Program-made: the position numbers and the translations under genes
In this document: positions 1 to 7,822 of the stretch, one piece after another
Numbering within the stretch: the first letter of the stretch is position 1
Layout of the letters: each line of letters opens with the position of its first letter
The notes under the pieces: generated by a model
What the model saw: only the letters and a program-made list of their open reading frames with translations
Databases searched by the model: none
Told to the model about the DNA's origin: nothing
DNA from: Curtobacterium sp. VKM Ac-1395
GTDB taxonomy: Bacteria > Actinomycetota > Actinomycetes > Actinomycetales > Microbacteriaceae
Assembly: GCF_015350975.1 (NCBI RefSeq)
Contig: NZ_JADKRX010000004.1
Span: 1-64,000 of the forward strand
Length of the DNA stretch: 64,000 nt
Direction of reading: 5' to 3'

Positions 1-102
1 CACCAGTTCCCCCTCGAAGCCTTCCAAGAAGCCCTCGACCTCGTCGGCGACTCCGCCGGCGCCTCCGTCAAGGTCTCCATCATTCCCTCGATGACCAGCT
101 GA
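1..102 (+). CDS. Zinc-type alcohol/polyol dehydrogenase, C-terminal end only
   Basis: Only the last 33 codons are in the window and end in TGA. The visible tail has the pattern HQFPLEAFQEALDLV followed by a VKVSIIP strand. This is the usual C-terminus of medium-chain zinc dehydrogenases (sorbitol/L-iditol dehydrogenase type), in which the last helix covers the catalytic domain and a lysine-containing strand closes the protein. The substrate cannot be judged from this fragment. A full-length relative lies at 5357-6400 and ends with a similar strand. Confidence 0.6.
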   Translation, partial: HQFPLEAFQEALDLVGDSAGASVKVSIIPSMTS

Positions 103-569
103 CCCCGCTCATCCCGAGGCCCCCGACTCCGGGCGGTGGTGGTCGTCCCGCCACCGCCCGGTGCTGTCCCCGTGACGCGCGTTGCTCGGCGCTGCGCTGC
201 GCGGTGCTGCGTCGCGCGTCAGAGGTCGCGGAGCCGCCGCCCGGACGCCCGGTCGTTCCACTCGGTGCGCTCGGTCCCGCGCGCCGAGTGGTGCTGGCCG
301 TCGTGCCCCGTCGGCAGGTCGCAGTGCCAGCGGTCGAACGTCGACGGACACGCCCGGGTCGCTGACGCGCGCGTCTCGGCTGATGGTGCTCGGTCCTGCA
401 TGGTGCCCTTCGGTCGTCCCCCTCCATACAGACGTACGGACCACGGGTTTCGTCACGGATCGCATGCCACGACCCTTCCCGACGACCAGTCACCAGCGCT
501 GAGGTGCATGCTCATGTCGAGGAACATCGCCCGAGCAGCCGGGAACGAGACCCGCGACCGGAGGTGCCG
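103..569. other. Intergenic region with a likely terminator hairpin
   Basis: I see no convincing gene in this stretch of about 470 bases; open frames here overlap each other and have no recognisable protein. A 14-bp inverted repeat at 129-142 and 148-161 (one G-U pair, 5-base loop) lies 26 bases after the preceding stop and probably terminates that transcript. The promoter of the sigma factor gene should lie in the right half, but I cannot pick it out with confidence. Confidence 0.6.
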
Positions 570-1127
570 ATGAACGACGACGTCTCGCTCGTCGACGCCG
601 AGGACGCCACCCTCGTCGTCCGGGCTGCCGACGGCGACGTCCGCGCGTTCGAGGTCCTCGCCCGCCGCCACGGTCCCCTGCTGCGGGTCTTCGCCGCGAA
701 GATGCTCCGCTCGAACGACGAGTCCGACGACGTCGTGCAGGAGTCGTTCCTGATCGGGTGGCGGCAGCTGAGCGACCTCGAGACCCCCGCGCGCTTCCGC
801 CCGTGGATGATGCAGATCGTCACGCGGAAGGCCCTCGACCGCATCCGGTCACGGCGACACCACGACGACGTCGACACGGTCGACCCGCCCGCCCACGCCG
901 TCCACTCGCCGGAGCGTATCGTCGAGGCGCGGCTGCAGCTCGATGCCGTGTGGCAGGCGCTGGACACGCTCCCCGATGACCAGCGCCGGTGCTGGTTGCT
1001 GCGAGAGGCATCCGGCTACAGCTACCAGGAGATCGCCGAGGCACTCGAGCTGCCGGTCTCGACGGTCCGCGGGCTCCTCGCCCGCGCACGACGGTTCTTG
1101 CTCCAGGAGATGGAGGCGTGGCGATGA
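570..1127 (+). CDS. ECF-type RNA polymerase sigma factor
   Basis: A 185-residue sigma-70 family protein of group 4 size. Region 2 spans roughly residues 25-95, with DDVVQESFLIGWR as the region 2.2-2.3 core. Region 4 follows at about 125-180, with LPDDQRRCWLLREASGYSYQEIAEAL and then a recognition helix in VSTVRGLLARAR. The start chosen is the ATG with GGAGG five bases upstream; a longer frame to 504 lacks any homologous sequence. Its stop overlaps the next start (ATGA), so the downstream Asp23-like protein is translationally coupled. No classic zinc-type anti-sigma gene is adjacent; regulation may lie in the coupled proteins, which is inference. Confidence 0.9.
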   Translation: MNDDVSLVDAEDATLVVRAADGDVRAFEVLARRHGPLLRVFAAKMLRSNDESDDVVQESFLIGWRQLSDLETPARFRPWMMQIVTRKALDRIRSRRHHDDVDTVDPPAHAVHSPERIVEARLQLDAVWQALDTLPDDQRRCWLLREASGYSYQEIAEALELPVSTVRGLLARARRFLLQEMEAWR

Positions 1128-1705
1128 CGAACGACGACGCTGCCATGCCCGAGGACGACCTCGTCGACGGCCACACGATGGAGGAGCTCGGCGCCTACCT
1201 CGACCGCGACCGGACCCCCCGCGACCCGAGCATCGAGGGCTCCCCCGCCTGCCGCCTGGCGCTCTCCGGCATGCAGCGCCTCCGTGAGCTCTCGTGGGAC
1301 GCGATGCAGCACCGCGCGGAGGACGACCCCGACCGGGACTCCGCCTGGATCAGCGGCCTGCTCGACACCATCCGCAACGAGGTCCGCTCCGGTCGGGACG
1401 TCCCCGTGGAGCACCCGGACCCCCGGCTCCGCCTGACCATGACCGAGGCCTCGGTCCGCGGGCTCGTCCGTCGCGCCGGCGACACCATGGGCGGTGTCGT
1501 GATGGGTCGCTGCACCCTCCACGGCGACGTCACCGAGCCCGGCACGCCGATCCGGGTCGAGGTGACGGCGAGCATCGCGTACGGCCTGGCCGCCGACGTC
1601 ACGGCTGACCGACTGCGGGCCCGCATCGCCGAGGTGCTCGGTCGGCACACCGAGATCGTCATCGACCGTATCGACGTCGTGTTCGACGACGTCCACGTCC
1701 CGTGA
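1124..1705 (+). CDS. Asp23/Gls24-like protein with an N-terminal extension
   Basis: A 193-residue protein coupled to the sigma factor by ATGA. The C-terminal half (about 105-193) has the alternating beta pattern of Asp23/Gls24 envelope-stress proteins: a GRCTLHGD turn, an IRVEVTASIAYG strand, a helix with LRARIAEVLGRH and a final VIDRIDVVFDDV strand. The N-terminal half is helical and has a short segment, ELGAYLDRDRTPRDP, that resembles the start of some anti-sigma or sigma-partner proteins. A role as sigma partner is suggested only by operon position. It overlaps the next gene by four bases (GTGA). Confidence 0.65.
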   Translation: MTNDDAAMPEDDLVDGHTMEELGAYLDRDRTPRDPSIEGSPACRLALSGMQRLRELSWDAMQHRAEDDPDRDSAWISGLLDTIRNEVRSGRDVPVEHPDPRLRLTMTEASVRGLVRRAGDTMGGVVMGRCTLHGDVTEPGTPIRVEVTASIAYGLAADVTADRLRARIAEVLGRHTEIVIDRIDVVFDDVHVP

Positions 1706-2076
1706 CCGAGGAGCCGAGGGTGCACGACGACCAGGAACTCTCCCGACGCCTCACCGCGCTGATCCGCTCGACCCCCGGCGTCGACGAGGTCTACCCGGCG
1801 CAGCCGATCCTCGAGGCCGCCGCCGATGCGGTCGCCGTGAAGCTCGCGCTCCGGCAGCCGGACGTGCTGGTGGACATCGACCGCGACCACGGCTCGATGA
1901 CCGTCACCGCCGGCATCGCGGCGAACGACACCCGCCCGGCGCCGGACACCGTCCGCGCGGTCGGCGAGCGCATCCGCGACGCCTTGGCCCAGCGGCACGC
2001 CGACGGCGCCGAGGCCCGCGAACCGGACCTGATCACGGTCACGATCCGGTTGGTCGAGGGCCTCGACGCCAGCTGA
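1702..2076 (+). CDS. Small conserved protein of the sigma/Asp23 operon
   Basis: A 124-residue protein with a GTG start overlapping the previous stop. It repeats the layout of the Asp23-like domain in a shorter form: a helix rich in Leu and Arg, a strand VAVKLALRQPDVLVDID, a second strand SMTVTAGIAAND, a helix VRAVGERIRDALAQ and a last strand LITVTIRLVEG. There is no signal peptide or membrane segment. I do not recognise a named family. The third position in a coupled operon suggests it acts with the Asp23-like protein, for example by heteromeric assembly. Confidence 0.55.
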   Translation: MTEEPRVHDDQELSRRLTALIRSTPGVDEVYPAQPILEAAADAVAVKLALRQPDVLVDIDRDHGSMTVTAGIAANDTRPAPDTVRAVGERIRDALAQRHADGAEAREPDLITVTIRLVEGLDAS

Positions 2077-2114
2077 CGGTCAGACGCGCGTCGACCCGTC
2101 CGTTCTCGGTGGGG

Positions 2115-3020
2115 TCACTTGCCGGCCCCGGCGGTGAGGCCGGCGACGAGCTGACGGCGGGCGAGCAGGTAGAGCACCAGGAGCGGCAGTGCCGACAGGA
2201 CGACGGCGGCGAGCGTCGCCGGCACGTTGACGCTGAACTGTCCCTGGAAGTTCCACAGTGCGAGCGGGAGCACCCGGCGGTCGTCGCTCTGGGTGAGCAC
2301 CAGCGGCAGGAGGAACCCGTTCCACACCTGGAGCGCGTCGTAGATCGCCACGGTCGCGATCGAGGACCGCGACAGCGGCAGGACGAGGCGCCAGAAGACC
2401 TGCCACTGGCCGGCACCGTCCACACGCATCGCCTCGAACAGCTCGCCCGGGATGTCCCGGATGAAGTTGACCAGGATCAGCACGGTGATCGGGATCGCGA
2501 AGGCGATGGACGGCAGGATGATCGCCGGGAGCGTGTCGTACAGCCCGACCCGACCGAGGATGAAGAACAGCGGGATGATCGTGGCCTGCAGCGGGATCGC
2601 CAGTCCGAGCAGGAAGAGCGAGTACGTGCTCCGGACCACCCACCGGCGCGAGCGGACGATCGCGTACGCCGCCAGCAGGCACACCATGGTCGTGACGACG
2701 ACCGTGGACAGCGTGACCACGACGCTGTTGAGGAAGTACGTGCCGAAGCCGCTCTGCAGCACCAGCAGGTAGCTGTCGAACGTGGCGTCGGTCGGCGGCG
2801 CGAGCGGGTTCCGCGTGTAGTACGAGCCCTGCGCCGTCAGGCTCGTGACGAGCACGTAGTAGATCGGCAGCAGGACCACGGCGAGCCAGATCCACGCGGC
2901 GACACCGCCGACGACGTTGGGCCGCTGCCCCTGGCGACGCCGGCGCGGTCGCCGTCGTTCGGTGTCCGGCCGAGGGCCGTTCGGGTCGGTCGACCGCTCG
3001 TCGAGGGTTGCCGTTGACAT
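2115..3020 (-). CDS. Carbohydrate ABC transporter permease, MalG/UgpE type
   Basis: A 301-residue inner-membrane permease with a basic, Arg-rich N-terminus and about six membrane helices. The EAA loop that docks on the ATPase is visible as ELFEAMRVDGAGQWQVFWRLVLP around residues 200-222, as usual for the MalG branch of sugar importers. It is the last gene of the importer operon; its start overlaps the stop of the partner permease by one base. No ATPase gene accompanies it. The MsmK-like ATPase at 47851-48951 is the obvious candidate in this window to energise it. Confidence 0.93.
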   Translation of the reverse strand: MSTATLDERSTDPNGPRPDTERRRPRRRRQGQRPNVVGGVAAWIWLAVVLLPIYYVLVTSLTAQGSYYTRNPLAPPTDATFDSYLLVLQSGFGTYFLNSVVVTLSTVVVTTMVCLLAAYAIVRSRRWVVRSTYSLFLLGLAIPLQATIIPLFFILGRVGLYDTLPAIILPSIAFAIPITVLILVNFIRDIPGELFEAMRVDGAGQWQVFWRLVLPLSRSSIATVAIYDALQVWNGFLLPLVLTQSDDRRVLPLALWNFQGQFSVNVPATLAAVVLSALPLLVLYLLARRQLVAGLTAGAGK

Positions 3021-3919
3021 CAGGCGCCTTCCTGCTCACTGGACATGCGGTTGAAGCCGCTGAAGCGGGTCAACGCGAGGGCGATCACCAGGCCGATGAC
3101 GACGAGGACCACCGCGAGGACACTCGCACCACCGAGGTCGCTGGCCGAGAACCCGGTCAGGTACATGTCGAGCGGGAGGATCCGCGTCGCGTACCCGGGG
3201 CCGCCCTGGGTCAGCACGTAGACGATGTCGAAGTACGTCAGCGAGCCGACGATCATCAGCGTCGACGACGTGATCACGGTGTTCTTCAGCTGCGGCAGCG
3301 TGATGCTGAAGAACTGGCGCACGCGTCCGGCACCGTCGATCTCCGAGGCCTCGTAGAGCGACGCCGGGATCTGGCGGGCGCCGGCCTGGTAGAGCAGCGA
3401 GTGGAACGGGATGAACTGCCAGGCGATGACGAAGATCACCACGTAGAGCGCCGTCGCCGGGTTGCCGAGCCAGTCCCGGGCGAGTGCCGGGATGTCGAAC
3501 GCGTGACCGACGCCGTAGTTCGGGTCGAGCAGCGCCTTGTAGGCGATCGCGATCGCTGCCGACGACAGGATCAGCGGCAGGAAGTAGAGCGCGGCGAGGA
3601 GTGCGCGGTAGCGCTGCTTCCCGGAGACGAACACGCCGACCAGGATGCTCATCGGCGTCTGGATCACCCAGGACACGACGATGACCTGCAGCGTGAGCCA
3701 GAGGGCGTGGTACGTGAGGGGGTCGCCGAGCTCACGCACCCAGTTGCTGACCCCGTTGAACACCGGATCGGTGAGGCCGTTCCACGACGTGAAGCTCAGG
3801 CCGAGCGCGATCACCAGGGGGATGATCGCGAAGGCGAGGAACAACACGAGTGCGGGGACGACGAACCAGCTGCTGGGTGCGGAGGCGTCCATGACGACCC
3901 CACCGTTCCGTGTCTTCAT
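3020..3919 (-). CDS. Sugar ABC transporter permease, MalF/UgpA type
   Basis: A 299-residue permease with six predicted membrane helices, starting with a long hydrophobic segment after SSWFVVPALV. The EAA-type loop ASLYEASEIDGAGRVRQFF lies at about residues 195-215. It is followed by the MalG-type partner (one-base overlap) and preceded by the binding protein with a four-base gap. The three form one transcript driven from the divergent promoter region at 6.4-6.6 kb or from the gap at 5253-5356. Substrate unknown; the neighbouring dehydrogenase and isomerase-like genes point to a sugar or polyol. Confidence 0.93.
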   Translation of the reverse strand: MKTRNGGVVMDASAPSSWFVVPALVLFLAFAIIPLVIALGLSFTSWNGLTDPVFNGVSNWVRELGDPLTYHALWLTLQVIVVSWVIQTPMSILVGVFVSGKQRYRALLAALYFLPLILSSAAIAIAYKALLDPNYGVGHAFDIPALARDWLGNPATALYVVIFVIAWQFIPFHSLLYQAGARQIPASLYEASEIDGAGRVRQFFSITLPQLKNTVITSSTLMIVGSLTYFDIVYVLTQGGPGYATRILPLDMYLTGFSASDLGGASVLAVVLVVIGLVIALALTRFSGFNRMSSEQEGA

Positions 3920-3923
3920 GCGA

Positions 3924-5252
3924 TCACTTGCCGATGGTCTTGTTCATGGCGTCCGAGAACTGCTTCGGTGTCGAGGAGCCGTTGAAGAGCAGGTCGAGCT
4001 GCGTCCAGAACTCGGTGGACGCGGCGGGGCTCAGCGCGAGGTCCCACGACTGCTGGAACGACGGCGCGTCCGTGATCATCTGTTCGACCTGCTTGGAGAA
4101 GTCGCCCTTGAGCTTGGGCGCGACGCCCTGCACCGGCGGGATCTGCCCCTGGTCGATCATCGTCTTCACGTAGGAGTCGTTCCAGACGTTCGACGTGACG
4201 TAGTCCAGCGCGGCCTTGGTCTGCTTCGGCGACGCCTTCGAGGACACCGACCAGTAGACGGACGGGTTGCCGGCGATGGACTTCGGGTCGCCCTTGCCGC
4301 CCTCGACGGCGGGGAACGGAGCGATCTCGAGCTTGCCGTCCTTGACGAAGTCCTTGTCGATGCCGCTGATGCCCGAGTACGCCCACGTGCCCTGCAGGAG
4401 GAAGCCCGCACGACCCGTCACCATGAGCGCCAGGTCCGCGTTCGTGTCGGCGGACACCGAGGCGTAGCCGTTGGCGTACCCGCCGGCCTTGATGAGCTGC
4501 TGGATCATCGTCGTGGCCTTGATGACCGCGGGGTCGGACCAGGCGTCCGGCTTGCCGTCGAGGATGGCCTGGAACGGCTGCGGTCCACCGATCCGGTCGA
4601 CGAGGTACTCGATCCACATCAGGTACGGCCACTTGCTCTGTCCACCGAGGGAGATCGGTGCCTGCCCGGCTGCCTTGAGCTTCTTCACGTCGGTGAGCAG
4701 GTCGTCCCAGGTCGCCGGCGCTTCGCTGATGCCGGCCTTCGCGAGCACGTCCTTGTTCATGTACAGCACGACCGGCGCCGTGGACGAGGCCGGGATCGCG
4801 TAGGTCTTGCCGTCGATCTTCCCGGTGTCCGCGATCGAGGGGACGATCTTGTCGGTGAAGTCCTTCTCACCGGCGAGGTCCTTGCTGATGTCCTTGACCA
4901 GCCCGGCCTTGACGTACGACTTCAGCGTGCCGCCGCCCCAGTTGTAGACGAGCGTCGGGGCCTGGGGTGAGTTCACCGCAGTCCGGATCTTGTCCTTGAA
5001 GTCGTTCGTCCCGAAGTAGTCGGCCGTGATCTCCTGCTCGGGGTGGGACTTGTTCCACTCCGCGATCGACGGCTGGATGTTCGGCTTGTCCGCCGTGGTC
5101 GACCAGGCGCTGATCGCGCCGTTCGACGCGGCGCCGCCACCGGCGCTGCAGGCGGCGAGGGCGATGGTCACGCCGACGGCGACCACCGCGGCGGCAGCAC
5201 GCGTCTTCACGCGACCGCGGGCGATCTTCCGCGACGATGCGGGGATCTTCAT
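3924..5252 (-). CDS. Sugar ABC transporter substrate-binding lipoprotein
   Basis: A 442-residue extracellular binding protein of the family-1 type that serves CUT1 importers. It begins with a basic n-region, a hydrophobic stretch and a lipobox LAAC with Cys35, so it should be lipid-anchored. The mature part has ISAWSTTADKPNIQPSIAEW, a KIRTAVNSPQAPTLVYNWGGG region and an aromatic-rich C-lobe (YWSV, FWTQLDLLF) as in oligosaccharide binders. AAGGAG lies eight bases before the ATG. It heads the importer part of the operon. The ligand cannot be deduced from sequence. Confidence 0.92.
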   Translation of the reverse strand: MKIPASSRKIARGRVKTRAAAAVVAVGVTIALAACSAGGGAASNGAISAWSTTADKPNIQPSIAEWNKSHPEQEITADYFGTNDFKDKIRTAVNSPQAPTLVYNWGGGTLKSYVKAGLVKDISKDLAGEKDFTDKIVPSIADTGKIDGKTYAIPASSTAPVVLYMNKDVLAKAGISEAPATWDDLLTDVKKLKAAGQAPISLGGQSKWPYLMWIEYLVDRIGGPQPFQAILDGKPDAWSDPAVIKATTMIQQLIKAGGYANGYASVSADTNADLALMVTGRAGFLLQGTWAYSGISGIDKDFVKDGKLEIAPFPAVEGGKGDPKSIAGNPSVYWSVSSKASPKQTKAALDYVTSNVWNDSYVKTMIDQGQIPPVQGVAPKLKGDFSKQVEQMITDAPSFQQSWDLALSPAASTEFWTQLDLLFNGSSTPKQFSDAMNKTIGK

Positions 5253-5356
5253 GGTGTGCTCCTTCTGGAGGCTCGGGTTGGTGGTGCAGGGTCGGTGACG
5301 GCTCGGAGCCTGGTCACGTCAGGGGACGCCGCATGGCTCGGCCACGCGGGTCGGGC

Positions 5357-6400
5357 TCACGCAGTGCGCTGCCCCGGGAGGACGACGGCCTTCAGGGTCG
5401 CCGGCTGCGTCGCTGCGGCGAGCGCGGCTTCGACCTCGTCGAGGCCGAACCGACCCGTGACGAGCGCGTCGACGTCGACCCGCCCCGACTCGATGAGCCG
5501 GATCGCGGTGGGCCAGGTGTTCGCGTAGCGGAAGACCCCGGTCACGACGAGCTCGCGGTTCTGGATGCGGGACACGGGCAGACGCAGGTCGTCCGCCCCC
5601 ATGCCGACGAGGACGACGGTCCCCGCGGGTGCGACCGCGTGGATGCCGGCGCGGACGGCGGGTTCGGCGCCGGAGGCGTCGATGAAGGCGTCGACCTCGT
5701 AGCCGGCTTCAGCGATGTCGGTGGCCATCGGGTCGACGACGTCCGTCGCTCCGAACCGCAGGGCGACCGCTCGGCGCTCGGCCACCGGGTCGCTGACGAT
5801 GATGCGGGTGGCGCCGAAGGCACGGGCGACCTGCGCGGCGACGATGCCGATGGGACCGGCGCCGGCGATGAGCACGGTGGAGCCCGGGGCGGTGCCGGCC
5901 TTCTGGTTCGCCCAGATGCCGACACTCAGCGGTTCGCACAGCGCAGCCGCCTCGATCGACATCGAGTCCGGGATCGGGTGGGCGTAGTCGGCCTGGATGG
6001 CGGCGTACTCCGCGAAGGCGCCGTCGACCGGCGGGGTCGCGTAGAACTCCATGGACGTGCACAGGTTGTAGCGCCCGTGCTTGCACTGGTCGCAGTGTCG
6101 GCAGGCACGCTGCGGTTCGATCGAGACCCGCTCACCGATCCGGTCGTCAGGGACGTCCGCGCCGACGGCGACGACCGTCCCCGCGGACTCGTGCCCGAGG
6201 ACGAGCGGCTGCTCCACCACGAAGGAGCCGATGCGTCCCTCGTGGAAGTAGTGCACGTCCGATCCGCAGACGCCGACGGCCTCGATGCGCACGAGCACCT
6301 GGTCGGCTTCGAGGGTCGGCACCTGGACCTGCTCGAGACGGACGTCGCCCACCCCGTGCAGCACGCTGGCCTGCATCGTTGCTCCGGTTGTTGCGTTCAT
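5357..6400 (-). CDS. NAD-dependent zinc dehydrogenase, sorbitol/L-iditol type
   Basis: A 347-residue medium-chain dehydrogenase. The catalytic-zinc site shows CGSDVHYFHEG (Cys45) and GHESAG (His70, Glu71). The structural zinc site is Cys100, Cys103, Cys106 and Cys114. A Rossmann fold follows with AGAGPIG and an acidic residue after the second strand (IIVSDPVAER), which favours NAD over NADP. I place the start at the ATG with GGAG seven bases upstream; the frame extends to 6559 but the extra residues match nothing in the family. It is the first gene after a LacI-type operator at 6461-6474 and probably oxidises the polyol or sugar handled by the importer below it. Confidence 0.9.
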   Translation of the reverse strand: MNATTGATMQASVLHGVGDVRLEQVQVPTLEADQVLVRIEAVGVCGSDVHYFHEGRIGSFVVEQPLVLGHESAGTVVAVGADVPDDRIGERVSIEPQRACRHCDQCKHGRYNLCTSMEFYATPPVDGAFAEYAAIQADYAHPIPDSMSIEAAALCEPLSVGIWANQKAGTAPGSTVLIAGAGPIGIVAAQVARAFGATRIIVSDPVAERRAVALRFGATDVVDPMATDIAEAGYEVDAFIDASGAEPAVRAGIHAVAPAGTVVLVGMGADDLRLPVSRIQNRELVVTGVFRYANTWPTAIRLIESGRVDVDALVTGRFGLDEVEAALAAATQPATLKAVVLPGQRTA

Positions 6401-6460
6401 GGCGTTCTCCCTGGCCGCGTCGTCGTGGCCGTCGCTGCTTGCGGATCGAGCGTCCGAAAG

Positions 6461-6474
6461 TGGTAACGGTTCCA
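6461..6474. promoter_or_regulatory. LacI-type operator in front of the dehydrogenase/importer operon
   Basis: Inverted repeat TGGTA-ACGG-TTCCA with a central CG, the layout of LacI/GalR operators. It directly follows the -10 of the leftward promoter, so a bound repressor would block initiation. It matches the half-sites of the operator at 6590-6603. Confidence 0.7.
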
Positions 6475-6504
6475 ACTCTGCGCACTGCTCCAGCGTGATG
6501 TCAA
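6475..6504 (-). promoter_or_regulatory. Leftward promoter of the dehydrogenase/importer operon
   Basis: On the minus strand a perfect -35 TTGACA (6504-6499) is followed after 18 bases by CAGAGT (6480-6475) as a -10. The operator at 6461-6474 covers the expected start site. Confidence 0.55.
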
Positions 6505-6552
6505 GTCTGTCCGCAGTAGAACGCTCCGTTTTCGGCCAGGGGCGGCGCAGAA

Positions 6553-6581
6553 TTGACACGGATGCAGCGCACGTCTATGGT
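6553..6581 (+). promoter_or_regulatory. Rightward promoter of the lacI-type gene
   Basis: TTGACA at 6553-6558 and TATGGT at 6576-6581 are separated by 17 bases. The start site is expected near 6588, just before or within the operator at 6590-6603, which fits autoregulation by the LacI protein encoded next. Confidence 0.65.
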
Positions 6582-6589
6582 CCAGAACC

Positions 6590-6603
6590 TGGAACCGTTT
6601 CCA
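6590..6603. promoter_or_regulatory. LacI-type operator in front of the regulator gene
   Basis: Inverted repeat TGGAA-CCGT-TTCCA with central CG, placed a few bases after the -10 of the rightward promoter. Together with the site at 6461-6474 it forms a symmetrical pair about 130 bases apart, allowing simple occlusion or looping. Confidence 0.75.
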
Positions 6604-6721
6604 ATTGTATTCCGCGGAACCGTCGTCCGCCCGGTGACGGGGCGCCCATCGGAGACATCCCCACGACAGATCGGCCATCCTCGACGGATGGCCTCCACAC
6701 GGAGACCGGGAGGAGGAGCCC

Positions 6722-7768
6722 ATGACCGACTCGAACCCGCGGCGCAAACCCGTGAACGCGACAATGCGCGAGGTCGCCGAGGCCGCCGGCGTGGGCATGG
6801 GCACCGTGTCCCGGGTCTTCTCCAACGAGGGCGCGGTCTCCGCGACGACCCGGGCGAAGGTGGAGGCCGCGGCCGCGCGGTTGCACTACCGCCCGAGCGC
6901 GCTCGCCCGGGGCCTGAAGCGACAGTCCACGAACAACGTCGGGCTGATCGTGACCGACATCTCGAACAACTTCTACGGCGAGTTCGCGCAGGGGGTGCTC
7001 GCCAGCGCCAAGGAACTCGGACGTCACGTCATCCTCTGCGCCTCCGGGGAGGACCCCGCGACCGAGCGCGAGTACGTCGACCTGCTCGTCGAACAACGCG
7101 TCGACGGCATCATCGCCTTCCCGACCGGGGCCAACCTCGACGCCTGGGACACGGCCCGCCGGATCGGCATCAACGTCCTGTTCGCCGACCGCGCCGTCGC
7201 CGGGGTCGATGTGCCGTCCATCCTCGTCGACAACCTCGGTGGCGCCCGACGGCTGACGGAGTACCTCCTCGCGCTCGGCCACGAGCGCATCGGGTACCTC
7301 GGTGGCCCGTCCGAGTTGACCACCGGCAGCCAGCGCGAGGCCGGCTACCGACTCGCGCACGAGCAGGCCGGCGTCCCGGTCCACGACGAGCTCGTGGTCC
7401 GCACCCGGTTCACCCGCGACACCGCCTACGCGAGCGCCACCCGGCTGCTCAACTCCGCGGTGCCGCCGACGGCGCTCCTCGCCGCCAACAACATCCTCGG
7501 AGAAGCAGCACTGGGCGCGATCCGCGACCGGGGCCTCCGCGTGCCGGACGACATGTCGATGGTGATGTTCGACGACGTGCCGTGGGCACGCCTGGTCGAC
7601 CCGCCGATCACCGTCGCCGCGCAGCCCGCGTACGCGATGGGGGTCTCGGCCGCACGGATGGTCCTGACCGAGGGCGCTGGCGCGTCGTCGCAGACCGTCC
7701 CCGTCGAGGTCGTCATCCGCCGCAGCGCTGCACCGAGGCACATCGACTCTCCCGTACCCGGGAGCTGA
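6722..7768 (+). CDS. LacI family transcriptional repressor of the sugar locus
   Basis: A 348-residue regulator. The N-terminal helix-turn-helix with hinge is clear: MREVAEAAGVGMGTVSRVFS, then RPSALARGLKRQ. The periplasmic-binding-like sensor domain follows from VGLIVTDISNNFYGEF to a C-terminal VPVEVVIRRS. AGGAGGAG precedes the ATG. Two matching palindromic operators in the upstream divergent region make it the likely repressor of both its own transcript and the dehydrogenase/importer operon. The inducer is unknown but should be the imported sugar or a product of it. Confidence 0.93.
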   Translation: MTDSNPRRKPVNATMREVAEAAGVGMGTVSRVFSNEGAVSATTRAKVEAAAARLHYRPSALARGLKRQSTNNVGLIVTDISNNFYGEFAQGVLASAKELGRHVILCASGEDPATEREYVDLLVEQRVDGIIAFPTGANLDAWDTARRIGINVLFADRAVAGVDVPSILVDNLGGARRLTEYLLALGHERIGYLGGPSELTTGSQREAGYRLAHEQAGVPVHDELVVRTRFTRDTAYASATRLLNSAVPPTALLAANNILGEAALGAIRDRGLRVPDDMSMVMFDDVPWARLVDPPITVAAQPAYAMGVSAARMVLTEGAGASSQTVPVEVVIRRSAAPRHIDSPVPGS

Positions 7769-7822
7769 TCAGCGGGCGATCCCGCAGGACATCCCACGAT
7801 GCAGTGGGAGGAAGAGTGAGCA

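Noticed and set aside
136..573. Rightward 145-codon frame before the sigma factor
   Set aside because: Arg/Pro-rich composition, no homology pattern, and it conflicts with the sigma gene start that has GGAGG.
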